In this document: one piece after another, positions 34,101-47,081 of the stretch
Layout of the letters: each line of letters starts with the position of its first letter
Numbering within the stretch: the first letter of the stretch is position 1
Assembly: GCA_030490835.1 (NCBI GenBank)
Contig: CM059974.1
Span: 6,889,501 to 6,953,500 of the forward strand
Reading direction: 5' to 3'
Length of the DNA: 64,000 nucleotides
Origin: Annona cherimola
Lineage: Eukaryota; Streptophyta; Magnoliopsida; Magnoliales; Annonaceae
The notes under the pieces: model-generated
Database searches by the model: none
What the model saw: the letters and a program-made list of their open reading frames with translations, nothing else
Told to the model about the DNA's origin: nothing
Program-made: the position numbers and the translations under genes

Positions 34101-35984
34101 TAAAATGACGAAACTGCCCCTGGCATATAAAGAAGGTTGCCAGCGTGTTACTAGATCCGCTTACCTTTGTAGACATGCCACGCTTTTTGGGTGATCCGCA
34201 CCGTTGATGTGTCGGCAGACCGTGTTGGTACAGTGGGTGAAAAGACTTTCAACGGTGGAGATGGGATTTCAGAAAAAGAACCGAGGTTGGATCGAGTTAT
34301 TATTAGCAAGAGGGAGATCCAGTGGCCGTGGATTTAGGTCGTCCACTTCCTAATATTGATTTTTGGTTCGAGGTTAGAAATTCGGCCCACCACTACGGAG
34401 AAAGGAAGGATCACGCACTTGCTTGATGACCTCGGATACTGGGAGGCGGGTCCCACTGGTACGGCTTCTCCGTGGACCATTAAATGCTGCTTATCTGGAA
34501 TTTTTTGACCCATCTAGTCCTGCCCTTTGCAAGCCGCGATAGGCACCGAGAGAATTCGCTGTTGAACCCGCGCGTGGCAATTTTGACGGTCCAGATTTTT
34601 CCCGTTCCCCACAACCAATTTCCTGCGTCGATAAAGATGACGCGACGCACCAATCGATTTCTACACCATTCGCCAAATCACTAGCGAATGTAAACACTGC
34701 AATTTGGGAACATCCATGATCGGGTGGTCGTGGGGCCCAGATCCCACCAGAAAATATACCATGATTAGACGCTGTGATGATGGGGCACCCGAAAAGAACC
34801 GTGGGGCCAATGCAGTGGAACATTCCCATGGCATTGGTTTGGTCGTCCAAAAAAGGAGAGAAATTTCGAATTCTTTGAGATTGATTTTGTGGAATTGTGG
34901 ATACAGAAGACATTTTGCACGGGCAAGTGTCGCAGTCGAGGTTTGGTGGTATGTAGCAGTTTGTTCGCTCGAAACAATGTTGGACGCAACTCTTTAATTA
35001 ATAGCAGCTGCGGTCGCTGCTGCTCTTGCTTCGAAAACAAGCAACACTGTCTTCTTGCAAGAGGCAACATTAAAATTCTTTCTTGCACCTCTTAAGTATC
35101 CAATCTGCGATCCCAGCCTCTGCTTGGACGAAATTGGATTGAGATTTACAAATTTGACTATTTTTAAATAATTTATTTAAAATTGACCATTTAGAATAAG
35201 GAAATTTTAATAATTTTATAACTAATGTGATATGATATTTAGGGCTGCTTGGCAACAATGTAGTTGGTAAGTAAATTCTCTTGCTTTTCTTTCCACATTT
35301 TTCGAATCGATTTGATATATTAATTATTTTATTTTTTCTATTTTAATAATTTCTTACATAATTATCTTATTTATTCTGTTCTTTAATTATGTATCATATG
35401 TACCTTTTTTGTGAGAAGAATCCGATTTACTTTAGTTATTTAATTATGTATTCTATTTACCTCAATAACTGTATTTAATTTTACCATTCGACATCATTTC
35501 AAATTTGGATCCTCATTTTTTTATAAGAAAAAAAAGTAAATGCATTTATCTTGACGTCCAAAAAAGGAAAAATAAATCGATCCTCACTTTTTTACTTGAT
35601 GCCAAAAAAGTATACAGGTAATTGCCATTTATCGCGACAGAGTAATTCACGTACACGAGTAGCCAAATTTTGGTGGGAAAGCTACCGAATCATAATTAAA
35701 GGGTTCTCCGTTTTCGCATCGGATTTTGCGGGCAATTAGAGCACTGAAAAACGTAATTAGAGGCAGGTCATTTTTGTCAGGAAGTTGGAGGACTGTGACG
35801 ATGAAAAGGACGGGCATCTATGAGTACATATTCATGGGCAGACGGTAATGGTTACTTGGAACGACAATAATTAAAATACATAAGTTAAAAAGCATGATTA
35901 TATATATATATCATAATGTATTTTAGTATAAAATATAATTTTTTTTTATTTTTTTACGTTTATTTAATTTTTCTTCATAAATAT
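34101..35984. other. Intergenic
   Basis: Overlapping short frames at 34484-35095 on both strands lack conserved motifs. 35240-35500 is AT-rich and repeat-like. No gene called. Confidence 0.4.
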
Positions 35985-36210
35985 ATTTTCTAATTATATT
36001 TAAACTATATATTAAGTTTTGCCATTTTACAATATTTTTACATATTTATTTTTATTTTTAAAAATCATTAATTTCAAAGGCATTTAAGTCATTTTTCACC
36101 CCTTAGAACTTGATTTTAAAAAAATAAAAAATAAATGTATAAAAATATTGTACAATAGCAAAACTTGATATATAGATTGAATACATTTCCGAAAACATAA
36201 TTATAAAGAG
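35985..36210. mobile_element. Foldback element with shared core, decayed
   Basis: Left arm ACTATATATTAAGTTTTGCC and right arm GCAAAACTTGATATATAGAT are inverse; centre near 36090. Outer ends not found. Confidence 0.6.
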
Positions 36211-36264
36211 TGAAAATTTTTAAATTGAAAAGTTTTTGTCTAAAAAGTGTTTGTTAAAACAAAT

Positions 36265-36736
36265 GGATATTTTGCATTTTAAACCCTCTAACTTTTCCTA
36301 TTTGCATTTTCAACCCCAAAGTTTGGCCGTTTGCATTTTAAACCCTGAAATTTGAGTTCCTGTGCATTTTAAACCCTAACTCATAATGGTGTTAAACGCT
36401 AATGTCAATTCATTCAAAATGACATAAATACCTTCAAATATAATTTTTAAAAAACACCTAAATCTGTATTAAAGGTGAAGGTGTTATTAAAGCTTCTAAT
36501 AATAAAATAAAGAAAGCCTGATAGTCAAGTTTAAAAGTAAAAAATATTTCTTTTTTAAATATTGGAGGGTATTTATGTCATTTTGTATGAATTAATGGTA
36601 TTTTTAATGCCATTATGGGTCGGGGTTTAAAATCCAAATGAACCAAAATTTTCAGAATTTAAAATACAAACGACCAAACTTCAGAGCTTAAAACGTAAAT
36701 AGGCAAAAATAAAGGATTTAAAATTCAAAATACCCT
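36265..36736. mobile_element. Foldback element with 'GCATTTTAAACCC' arms, Mutator-like duplication
   Basis: Repeated GCATTTTAAACCC motifs at the left and inverse GGGTTTAAAATCC, TTTAAAATTCAAAATACCCT at the right. Flanked by AAAACAAAT (36256-36264) and AAAACGAAT (36737-36745), 8 of 9 matching. Confidence 0.7.
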
Positions 36737-36745
36737 AAAACGAAT

Positions 36746-38594
36746 ATGCCCTTACATTTAGGCATTCATTGCCTTAATCCAAATTCTGAATTTAGTCCAA
36801 TGAATAACTAGTTGTTACTATAGATATGCGGACACAGATCTGTCATCTACTCACTTCAATTTATCGAGAATACTACAGTGGAAAATTCAATCATTATCTT
36901 GCCTACGGTAATTTATATTGGTTCCACCCATGCATTTCACATACGGACTATGGAATCCTTATCTTGCCAAACCGGCCCAACCTTTTACGGTTTTATTTAC
37001 ATATACTAATTCATTCGAAACAAATTAACTTGATGATACTTTTTTTGCATTTGCCAATTTGACTTGCGAACCTTTCTTTCAAGAGATTATTTCTGTCGTC
37101 TTAAAAAATTAAAACTATACCATTCATGATTTCAAAAATGATGGGTTTGCAAGTTGAAGACTTTTTAAATTTCTCAACAGCCAACTTGTTGTAGAACAAT
37201 GGCAATATTGTTACAATTTTCTTTCCGTTTGTTTTCTATATGAATAAAACAACTTTGCAAGATATTGATAAATAAACTATGTGATTAGCATTTTTTATGG
37301 GATAATTTACAATTGATAACAGTTGTTCTACATGTTCTTTGTCTTCATGTGAAATTTCTTATAAGGAACGAGAATGACAGAACAATTGGGGCTTCATGGT
37401 CCCGATGTTGGGATTAATTATCAAAGAGAGATATGAACAACGTATCTTTACTCTCATTATGGGTTGTCCTGATTAATTCTTCATAATGATTTAGTGGAAT
37501 CTTTCCATTGTATCTTAATGGAATTTATTTGTTTTCATCCTATCATAAATCACTATATAAAAAAAATTACTCAAATGCATCCATTATCTTCAAGGGATAT
37601 AGAGTTTTGATGATTTCTTTTTACAATGCCGTATTTACCCTATTCATCTTACACGTATATCTTCTTTATTGATAACTACCAACCATATACATAAGCAAGA
37701 GAGGAGAATAATGCTCCTAAAAATAGAACACACAATGCTCCTAATGAGATTCAAAACCCAACTAATTAGATATAAGCTGTCGCTTTTTGCCAATCAGACT
37801 ATGCCACTGTTGGCAGCAAATAATATGATTTTAGCTACATATATCATCATCTAGTTGCAAAAAAAGTATACAGAGCAATCAATATTTTCCCATTTTGCTA
37901 CTTATGGTTGGCGACAATCATTTCCTGAAATTTTGTTACATATATTATTATACGCAACTAAAATTTGTTTAAACATAATAGATAGAAATTTTCATTTGAT
38001 TGCAAAAAAAATGTTGACATGAGTTCCACAGTTACATGCCTTTACTATTATATGGAGCCAATTGTAAGAACTAAGTTGCTTACGAGAACTATTCTTGTAT
38101 TCAATTAATGACCAGATTTACATAAAAAAAACTAATGACTAGATGAAGTCTAGTCCAAGTCATACTTACTACTGTTTGTTTTTTTTGAAAAAAAATATAT
38201 TCTTACGTTTGAACTACTATGTACATTATATTCAGCGATTTGCATTTGAAACTTATTAGGAAAAGAATATTTGATAAAATATTTTCAATAAATAAAAATT
38301 TAATCGTTAAACATATTTGCATTGCAACCAAATTTTACTACTTAGTTGCCATTGTGTAATTGCAACAAAGCGTTTACAAATAAATTTGTCTAAAATACTT
38401 TTGAGCAATTAGTTAGAACCTTTGGTAACAAATATCTAATTTGCCAAGAATCAAATTTCTTAAAATGTATAAGAAGGGACTTCTGACTCTAAAATTTCCA
38501 ATTTGAATATTGAATATTTATTCTCTAATGAGTATAATTTTGCAGCTCACTCAGTGTTGCATCGAGGTCGCAATATATCCAAAAAAAAAACAGG
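36746..38594. other. Intergenic, AT-rich
   Basis: No gene or clear repeat. Confidence 0.35.
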
Positions 38595-39425
38595 TTTATA
38601 GTCAACCACCGCTTCGCAATAGTTAAATAAAGAAAACAAAGAACTAACCCTGGAAACATTACAGTGGCTGGTTTAATCCAAATGAAAAATATGAAAATTT
38701 TAGGTTCAACAAAACTTGGTTGGAAAAATATTGAAATTTTAGAAGATTGCCGGTGATAGAGCTGCATGGAGCTTCGAAACATAAATATTGTCTGTAAGCG
38801 ATTATAAAAAATCTTAATATATGTTGATTGCTAGTAATGAAGCTTCATGGAGCTTTAGGGACTTTTAAAAAATTCAAAATATCCCATTAAAATATTAAAA
38901 AATGTAATTCATTTTGAATTTTGTTCTCAATTCTAATAGTAACATTTTTTATCAATGATATAAGTGGGTTACATTGAACTTTGTCTTATATTATGAGTTC
39001 TTTTCTCCAAAAGCTTGTGTTAATTATAGAATAATGTTTTAGAAACCGAACGGAACCTTACAATTGGACCGTTGGGACTTTTTTGTTATTATTTATAGTA
39101 CAACCACCAGTTCGCAATAGTTAAATCAAAAAAATAAAGAACCAACCCTCAAAACATTACAATGGGCAGTTTATCCAAATGAAAAAATATGAAAATTTTA
39201 GGTTCAACAAAACTCGGTGGGAAAAACATTGAAAAATCAGAAGATTGTCGTTGATGGAGCTACATGGAGCTTCAAAACATAAATATTGTCTCTAAGCAAT
39301 TATAAGAAATCTTGATACATGTTGATTGCTAGTGATGGAGCTACATGGAGCTGAAGGGACTTTTACAAAATTTGAAATATCCCTTTAAAATTTTAAAAAA
39401 TATAATTCGTTTTGAAATTTGAATA
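38595..39425. repeat. Pair of about 330-bp direct repeats
   Basis: 38595-38930 and 39097-39425 are about 85% alike by eye. Shared landmarks: TTCGCAATAGTTAAAT, GAAAATTTTAGGTTCAACAA, CATAAATATTGTCT, CATGTTGATTGCTAGT. Inside each copy the motif GATGGAGCTACATGGAGCT occurs twice. No coding frame. Confidence 0.85.
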
Positions 39426-41648
39426 ATATTATGCTCCTTCGCTTGAATTTGCTCTCCTTCTCCAAAAATACTGGCCCTGACGCTGCTGATTGTCCAAAGT
39501 AGGGGGAACCCCAAGTAACTTATTTTTTGAGTATTTGGACTATCGCAAAGAACCTGAGGATCCAAAGGTGTAAAAAATTAAAGTTTTAGATTGAATAAAA
39601 AAATATATATAAATTTTTTGGTTGAATAGTTGAGTATTGAAGAAAAGTCTAAATAACAAAAGAACAAAATTGCCAACAAATGTTATATACTAGCAAACCG
39701 CAAACCCCATAACATGAACATTGACAAAATGACCAAGTTACCCTCACACATGCATGAAGGCACGTCGGCCCTTTTCTTTTTCCCCTAAAGGGTAAAAGGA
39801 ATTGATTGTGTTTTGAAGTTTGAACTAGCTATCAAGATAAGAATGGAAGAGAATAGAAACTGTCACAGAAAAAAATACTCGCACTGAAATTGAAACCCAA
39901 GAAATATCATTATCTATCTACCTACTGCTTAGTACTAGTAGCAGTGGGCAGGCAAGGGGGGAGACAAAGCCATGACAGAAAAACAACAGCATGGGCATTT
40001 GCAAAAAAGGAGCGTAGAATATTCAGTAAGCTAGCAAAGGCAACACAACAGAAGTTGGAAATCCTAAAAAAAAGCGAGAGGAAAGGAAGAAAAGGTGGGA
40101 CGGAGGAGTGGGTAGAATATGAAAATGACAGGGAATTCAAAGTCCCACTTCCCAAAGGCTTCATAAGGAGGGGGCAGGGTCTTGAAGAGATACATGTGTG
40201 CCAGCCTTTGGTCTCACGCCTGAAGAATCTCTTGGGCCCTGAGAATCTAAGCGTGCTTGTTTTACAGTACATAAGCATATGGTTTCAACTTTATCAAAAT
40301 GGATGGAACTTTTTTATGTTCGTGAATTTTCAAGGTTGAGAGAGACATCCAATTCTTCCTGAGAGCATGCACACACCAGACTTGAAGGTCGTTAATTTTA
40401 ATTATCCTGTATAAGGGGGACCACCTTTTAATAGGTTGAATGCTCTCCACATGTATGTAACATTGATCGTTAGTGAAGAATGGTTTCAACGATGGGAAAA
40501 TGATTCCATGCGTTGTTATCACAATATAATGCAAATTAAAAAGTAATTCGTTAAACTTAACAGTGCAAATGGGTCTGGTTAATGTGTGTTAAGGTTAACC
40601 TATTTTGAAGATATCTTGCCCAATCTTATATATTATACTAGTTCGGTTTAAGGTGAAATAAATCTTAACTTTTTATGGTAATCAAAACTTTAACCTTAAT
40701 ATTTGAAAAACGAGTCAATTTTTTATTAGTATTTATGCATTGCGATAATTTGATATTATAAATCTGACACATTTATAACCCTCACATTATTAACAAATTT
40801 CTTTTTTATAAACACCCCATACTAGGGGAAATTTATAACAATCCCCATTCCTGAAAAAAAGTAGTAAAACCCCCATGTCATGAGGAAAATTTTAGTAAAA
40901 ATCCCTCAGCCAAGGAGGAGACTCGACGCAATAGGTTATTTAACAGCCCCTCAAATTCACCACTCAAGCAATTGCCTAGTGGCAGAAAAAAAAAAACAAT
41001 CTTGGAGTGTAAGAAATCAAGTTTAAATTAGTAATGTAAGTTGAAAATGCATGTTATATTTAAATATTTAATATTTTATGAATATTATAAATTTATATAT
41101 GTTAAATTTAAATATTGGCTACTAAAATATTTTCTTAATAATTAAATTAACATATAACTTATCATGATTCGAATTGAAAATATGATATTTAATTTAACTT
41201 TTTTCTAATAAAAATATATGAGGATGGGTTGGGTTATATTGGGTGGTGACGTGATTGATCGGATGACTCTAGTCTCAAAATCAAGCAAGTCGACGGTCAA
41301 CCTTGACCTAGCACACCCTACTTAATCCTATGTTTGTATTGATTTCATTCCTAATACATGCACACTCTGTCAAACCTTAAATGCCAATTAGACCTATACC
41401 TAATATGTAGGCAAGTAAAACCAAAAATCTAGATAATTTTTTGGCAGCGCCCAATAATATAAAATGTAAACTAGAGAAATATTTGCTGGAGGACATAGAA
41501 GATTAGGAGTAGCTAGCTAGGCACATGCATGCACATGTAGGAAGGCTGCTGAGCTACTTACTACGGTTGTTAAGCTAAAGCTGCTGGAAGGACTGGCCTA
41601 ATGGGACTCGATTCCTATATAAGTTTAAGATTTTCCACGAATTGGACG
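39426..41648. other. Intergenic
   Basis: A 149-codon frame at 39890-40339 overlaps a 118-codon antisense frame; neither shows a known motif. 40790-40930 has CCCCCAT-type repeats resembling 56380-56500. No gene called. Confidence 0.4.
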
Positions 41649-41730
41649 GATTTCACAGATAGTTCTCTCTCTCTTATAGAGATTTCACAGATAGTTCTCT
41701 CTCTCTTATAGAGATTTCACAGATAGTTCT
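41649..41730. repeat. Tandem repeat, 32-bp unit, 2.6 copies
   Basis: GATTTCACAGATAGTTCTCT plus CTCTCTTATAGA repeats exactly at 41649, 41681 and (partly) 41713. Confidence 0.95.
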
Positions 41731-42010
41731 TGACAACTCAAGAAAGAAATAATGCCGTTTTTGAGAATGCATGCATGTGACAAGCTAGTGAGATCAGGAT
41801 ATATAATCCAGGGTTTTCTAATAGAATTAATCAATTATTCACGCAACAAAATGCATGTGTCAAATTAATTAATCAACATTATATACTGATCTTTCAGTTG
41901 TTGGGCCAAATATATAGATAGAGAATAATCTAGATTGACTAAGAAATGTAAAAAGGACCTGTGATGTAATTGGATCGCCAGTATCATTCTTGTCTAGCAC
42001 ACGAATTCTA

Positions 42011-42112
42011 TTTGTTATTTCCTTGTTATTCTATGTCCGTTCCTGCTGCAATTGGAAGCAACTCATGCACCGATGCATCAGCATTTGTTATTTCCTTGTT
42101 ATTCTATGTCCG
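42011..42112. repeat. 29-bp direct repeat, 73 bp apart
   Basis: The sequence beginning TTTGTTATTTCCTTGTTATT at 42011-42039 recurs exactly at 42084-42112. Confidence 0.9.
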
Positions 42113-42689
42113 GTTTGACCATCTCATTTTTCTATATTTCAATCGCCCATGTTGAGGAACTTAATAAATAGTAAGGTGAAGAATCTAATCAATTCTCCCC
42201 TCACCACTTAAAATACCAAAGTCTTATTTAATACAGCTAGCAATAGCATGCTGCTCCTCATCCTCCGCCCGGGCCTAACATATGAAAGGCAGAGACGGGA
42301 AAACTACTAACGTAGTTAGATTGAGGGTCAGCACAAATTCAAGAGAAGTCTGCCAGTGTCCAACCTTTTTTGCGTTGGATTTCAATGTTCTACAAATATG
42401 TATATTTGAATAGTGGCAAGAGACAGGTATCTAAACGCAAAATAATTTTAGAATTTCACAAAATAATCTCATCGATTGAGAAAGGTAAAGATTCTGAATA
42501 AAAATATTTTTTTTAAAAAAAAACAAGTATATAAAATTTTTGAGAATAGTTGAATCTAAACCAAAGTTATTTTTCTAAGCTTCTCATGTAGTCGCATGGA
42601 TTTGACCTTTTTTATGACATATATTTTTTTATTCCCATTTGTGCCTAATTTATTTTACAATTTTCATCTTATATTTTTACTCAATTAAA

Positions 42690-42815
42690 AATAACCAACA
42701 TATATAGCATAAGAGGAGACCAACTCACCTCATAAATACAAAGCTCCATAAGTGAGAATCGAAATCCTAACCGCTCAAATACAAGGTCAGAACTTTACTA
42801 ACTAAGCTGTGCCCA
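42690..42815 (-). mobile_element. tRNA-derived SINE fragment
   Basis: On the - strand: A-box-like CAGCTTAGTTAGT (about 42809-42797), B-box-like GGATTTCGATTCTC (42767-42754), then GAGTTGGTCTCC, the body motif shared with other SINEs in the window. Confidence 0.6.
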
Positions 42816-43747
42816 CATTGGTACGTTTGGATTATTTTGATGATAAAATTAAAGTTCAATGGTTATACCATTTAACGTCACTTATTTTATCACAATACTA
42901 AATGTCATCTCAATAAGAATCTTAGTTAGGCTATATCTACTTAGAAATCTATGTTGACACGTAAATTATCATAAAAATTTTTAGATATTCATTAGAATAT
43001 AATAATATATAATAAAATCATTTGTTCACGTAAGAATCGTATTTTGACCATGTTGAAAATATAACTTTGGGATTAATATATACATCATATGATTTTATTA
43101 TTTAATCAGTTGTTATTATAGTCCAGTAAAACCTACTTAAAGATTCTGCTAGTATAGTTGATTGATTAATTTGATACGCCTCAGTGAATGGTACGCATCA
43201 CTGCTAGCACTATAGTTTAAAAATCCGTTGCAATGTCCATCCGAAGATCAGAAAGCCTGAAAACTAGTTAATTGCAACTAGGACAACCGCTTTTTTATGC
43301 TATGTCGTGCCTTAAAGAGGCAAGAAAAGGTTGAGATGGAGCGGAGCACATATCTAAACGTACAGAAGGTTTTCGAAATGCATGAGGAACCAGATTTCTG
43401 CTGCCGCCATCTGAGGGTCGCTTGTATACGTCTTTCGGTGTGTAATCATCAACTCGGGCCACACCAAAAGAGGGCATGTTTCTACACATGCATGTTGCGG
43501 TGTGCACCACCTGAGCGAGCATCAGATAAGGACGCCCTTTTTTGGGCACGCTGACCACGGGAAAATAAATGAGATGGACGGTTCGGATCGACGTTAATGT
43601 CGATGCGAGCGGAGCGTAGGTAACCTGGGAGTTGCAAGGGGGTCAAAGATGAAATGAATGCATGCAACTGGGAAGTCGCGATCCACGGTAAAAAAAAGCC
43701 GGAGATTGTTTCGTTTCTTTCGTCTTTTTTTTCCTCGGAGCCTGAAC
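42816..43747. other. Intergenic
   Basis: 43295-43558 is open on both strands but has no recognisable motif; no gene called. Confidence 0.35.
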
Positions 43748-44095
43748 AGCGTTCCCTGCTCCCGGGATTTTATACCCATTTTTTTTTATTTTTTTTTTGA
43801 ATTTTTTTTATAAAACTGTTAATCTAGGTTTATTTAACATATGTATAAATTTTTACTATTTTTGGAGTATTTTACCTATTTATTTTTTATTTTTGAAAAT
43901 CAGTGTCATTTTAAGTCATCTTAAATTACTAAAATGCCACTGATTTTTAAAAATAAAAAATAAATATCTAAAATACTCCAAAAATAGTAAAAATTTATAC
44001 ATATGTTAAATATACACATAGATTAACACTGTTTAGAAGAAAAATTTAAAAAAAAATAGATATAAGCTCCCACGAGCAGGAGCGTTCCCTGCTCC
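43748..44095. mobile_element. Foldback element with shared core, GC-rich ends
   Basis: Arms invert around about 43930 (TTTTTGAAAATCAGTG and complement). The 15-bp AGCGTTCCCTGCTCC occurs at both ends in direct orientation (43748-43762 and 44081-44095). GAGCAGG/CCTGCTC makes a short terminal hairpin on the right. Confidence 0.8.
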
Positions 44096-44337
44096 GGGAG
44101 CGGGCGATCAGGCTCCCTTTTCCTCCCCACTCTCGAAATGAGGGGAAAGAGATATCCTTCATACAAACTGTACTAATGACTACAACTGAGACACATTGAG
44201 AAACGTGGCGCTGCTGCGAGTTTCAGGAAGGGACTCAGCTGAGCTGACACGTTGATCGTCCTTGTCTGCTGATTTTATTCAAAATCAAGTCCATTGATCC
44301 TTTTAGTCACAAATAGTGACAATAACAATAATAAAAT

Positions 44338-44360
44338 TTTATTATTATTATTATTATTAT
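44338..44360. repeat. (TTA)n microsatellite
   Basis: Seven or more ATT units. Confidence 0.9.
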
Positions 44361-45584
44361 ACAAAACTGAAACCTAGCCATGATATGTTGCCACCTTGCC
44401 ATGGATGTTAACTATCAGCCCACACGTGCTAAGTTGAGGCGTGGGAATCAGGGCTGCCTGCCGCTGTGCAAGTGCAAAGAGGTTTGCCATTTTGTTTGTT
44501 TGTTTTTCAGGTATGCGTTGGTTCTGGCTGATTTCCACGTGAATGCGGTGGACATCCGTTCCGCATGCAACTATCTGCCGTACGCTCGGCACAAGTCGAC
44601 GTCAGTCCAGACAATCACATTGATGCGCCCGGACTCGGGTGACGTGTGCAATAAAAATAAAAATAAAAAAGTAAATAAAACAATAATATGCCAAAAACCA
44701 GCGCTGGATTTTACTGGTTTAAAGCCTGACCACCCAACTGGTGCTGCATGTCATCTGTTCATTGCTCATTACTCGGGTGGGACCCACTCTTGCCGCTTCT
44801 CCTATCATTAAGTTCGTATATGATCATTGAAAAGTTGGTATGGTGCCATTCCATATCTGGATCGACGGCTGGATGGCTGAAGTTAGGTGGGGCGAGCAGG
44901 TCACAATTTCCGGCGGATTCAGAAATGACGTGAATGTGCTGTTATGGAAGCGATTTTGTGACATCATGTCTCCTTAATTTAGAAGATATGTTAATGCATG
45001 TGTGGGCTAAATTAATTGGTTTCTCCCAAGAGGCGTGTGTTATGATACGCGGGTGTGTACATGATGTTTCCAACTTAAAGAGCTTGATATTATGAAATGC
45101 GGTGCGCCAGTGCTAATCCAGTTTCGAGTCGCGACCATATTTTCCATTTTTGATCCACTGTGATAAAATAATAATAATAATAATAAATTGTTTTCCCCGT
45201 TTTGAGCCGCTGACGTACGAATGAGAGATAATAATTTAAAAAGTTACAAAGAGGGCAAAATTGTGTTAACAACCTAATAGATAATGATGTAAAGATTACA
45301 CTTCTGTGAAAAACATAAAGATTATCGCAGTAATTGACGTCAAGTCAAGAAAGTCTTGTCTTCATCCAACCAATCAGTCGGTCATTGATGAAAAGAAAGA
45401 AAATTTCTAGTACCTTACGGGACATATGAGCCAAAGTTTACATTAAGATACATTTAGGGCAAAAGAATGCATGTATAAGGTGTGTTTACGTCGTCATCTC
45501 TCTAACTTTATCTATTAATATTTTAATAGATTGAAATTTGCCTATTAGATTTGTATGTATAAGGTGTGTTTACGTAGTTAAGAT
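44361..45584. other. Intergenic
   Basis: Open frame 44380-44811 lacks known motifs. A 20-bp direct repeat TGTATAAGGTGTGTTTACGT is at 45472-45491 and 45556-45575, and ATTTAGGGCAAAAGAAT also occurs twice nearby (about 45452 and 45587). Confidence 0.4.
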
Positions 45585-45868
45585 GCATTTAGGGCAAAAG
45601 AATCTTTCAAAGTTTTCGGTCTTTGCATTTTAAACCTTTATTATAATGGCGTTAAAAAATACAGTTAAACCTGTGTGTAATGTCGTATAGATGTAAGAAT
45701 ATTTTTGACATTACACATAAATTTAACAATGTTTTTTAACGTCGTTAAGAGTGAGGGTTTAAAATGTAAAGGTTAAAACTTTGCAAGGTCTAATATGTTG
45801 ATACAAAAACTTTGAAATTCAAAATGCTTATACGCAAAGTCAGAGAATTTATAACTCAAATTTCCCGT
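45585..45868. mobile_element. Foldback element related to 36265-36736
   Basis: TTTGCATTTTAAACC near the left and GGGTTTAAAATGTAAAG to the right; central inverse ATGTAAGAATATTTTTGACA. Ends not resolved. Confidence 0.5.
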
Positions 45869-45934
45869 TTACACCGCATGATCGTTTTGTTGCCAATTTT
45901 AGGCTAACCGTATAACTTTATTATATTTATTTTT

Positions 45935-46390
45935 CAAAAAAGTGTCTTCTTAAGTTTGTTTAACTAATATGTCAAGTTTTACTATTTTTGAAATCATATG
46001 ATTATTTTTTTTAATTTCAAGACCAAGAGCATTTTAGGACATGTTTGGCTGCACTTTTTGTATGCTGCAGTAATTTTATAAGTATTAAAAATGTTTTATT
46101 TATCTAAAAGTATTGTAACTCTTAAAAAATAGCTTAATTTTAGTAAAAGTTGGTGCAATTGTGGAAAGCTAGTAATTAATGCTTCTGTTAAAAATACTAG
46201 CGCTATAGTTTTGCTGCAATGATGTAAACGGATGCATTTTATCAATTAAAATGACTAAAATATCTGAACTTTAAAATTTAAAAAATATTTACATATCTCA
46301 AAAAAAGTAAAACTTAACATATAAATTAAAATACACTTGCGAAAATAATTCTATAAAAAATAATAAAAGATTTTTAGGACGCCTAAAATC
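45935..46390. mobile_element. Foldback element with shared core, interrupted
   Basis: Left arm TAATATGTCAAGTTTTACTA and right arm TAAAACTTAACATATAAATT are inverse. An element at 46037-46233 splits it. Confidence 0.65.
46037..46233. mobile_element. hAT-like MITE nested in the foldback, 197 bp
   Basis: Flanked by an exact 8-bp duplication GCATTTTA (46029-46036 and 46234-46241). Ends GGACATGTTTGGCTGCA and the inverse of CTGCAATGATGTAAACGGAT are imperfectly inverted. Confidence 0.65.
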
Positions 46391-47081
46391 GGCGGCCAGA
46401 CTAAAATGATCACATGCCCCTGTAACTTAATAAGTAGAGTTTCAAATGTATTATTATTACCAAACGGTGTATTATTCACTCATCATATTTCAGAGTCAGG
46501 CAAGAACTGGCTATAAGGTGCCCTCGGGCCACAAGCCGAAGGGCTATCAGCAGATGAGGCGAAAAGCCCATATCCCACGCCCACGCAAGCACTTATGAGT
46601 TCTGACGGGCCTTTCGTGAGGGGAGTAAATCGAGCACAACCCAAGTCCAACACAAGTGGGGACGACAACAGCCCAAAAAATAAAAAATAAAAAATCATGA
46701 CAACCCATCGAGCTTTTGAAGGAGCAGTAAGAAATCACAACGATTTTAATTTCTATTCCAATTCGACTAGGACATGGTGAACGAAGACAAGTTAGCATGT
46801 TAACAGGGCCCTCGTCTAATAATTCAAGTTTATAGTTCAACCAACCAACAAAAATCGGGGCGTCAGCCATCATTTTATTTTATGGGCCTCTTAGGATGAA
46901 AATATTTGATATGCTTTACGATATGGGGCATGTCCAATTAAAGTTTCTCAAATGCCAGCTTATGGACGCCACTTGCCTTCATCGTGCTCTGTGGTCCCGC
47001 GGGACACCAAACCACAAACTGCCCTAGGTGCCGAGCCCATCAAAAGCCCATCCACGCGCCTCCCTCTGCCCGCGCTTCGCC
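46391..47081. other. Intergenic and phosphatase promoter region
   Basis: No gene. The last 200 bp should hold the promoter and 5' UTR of the 47082 gene; no confident TATA box. Confidence 0.4.

Noticed and set aside
39890..40339. 149-codon open frame
   Set aside because: No family motif, overlapped by an antisense frame; no splice or promoter context supports a gene.
41649..41730. CRISPR-like regular repeat
   Set aside because: Contiguous 32-bp tandem units with no spacers, in plant DNA.
43295..43667. Overlapping frames on both strands
   Set aside because: No conserved motif and no intron or leader signals; probably chance in a GC-richer patch.
47028..47081. Earlier in-frame start for the phosphatase
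   Set aside because: Weaker start context than CGCCATGG at 47082; the extra residues look like translated leader.
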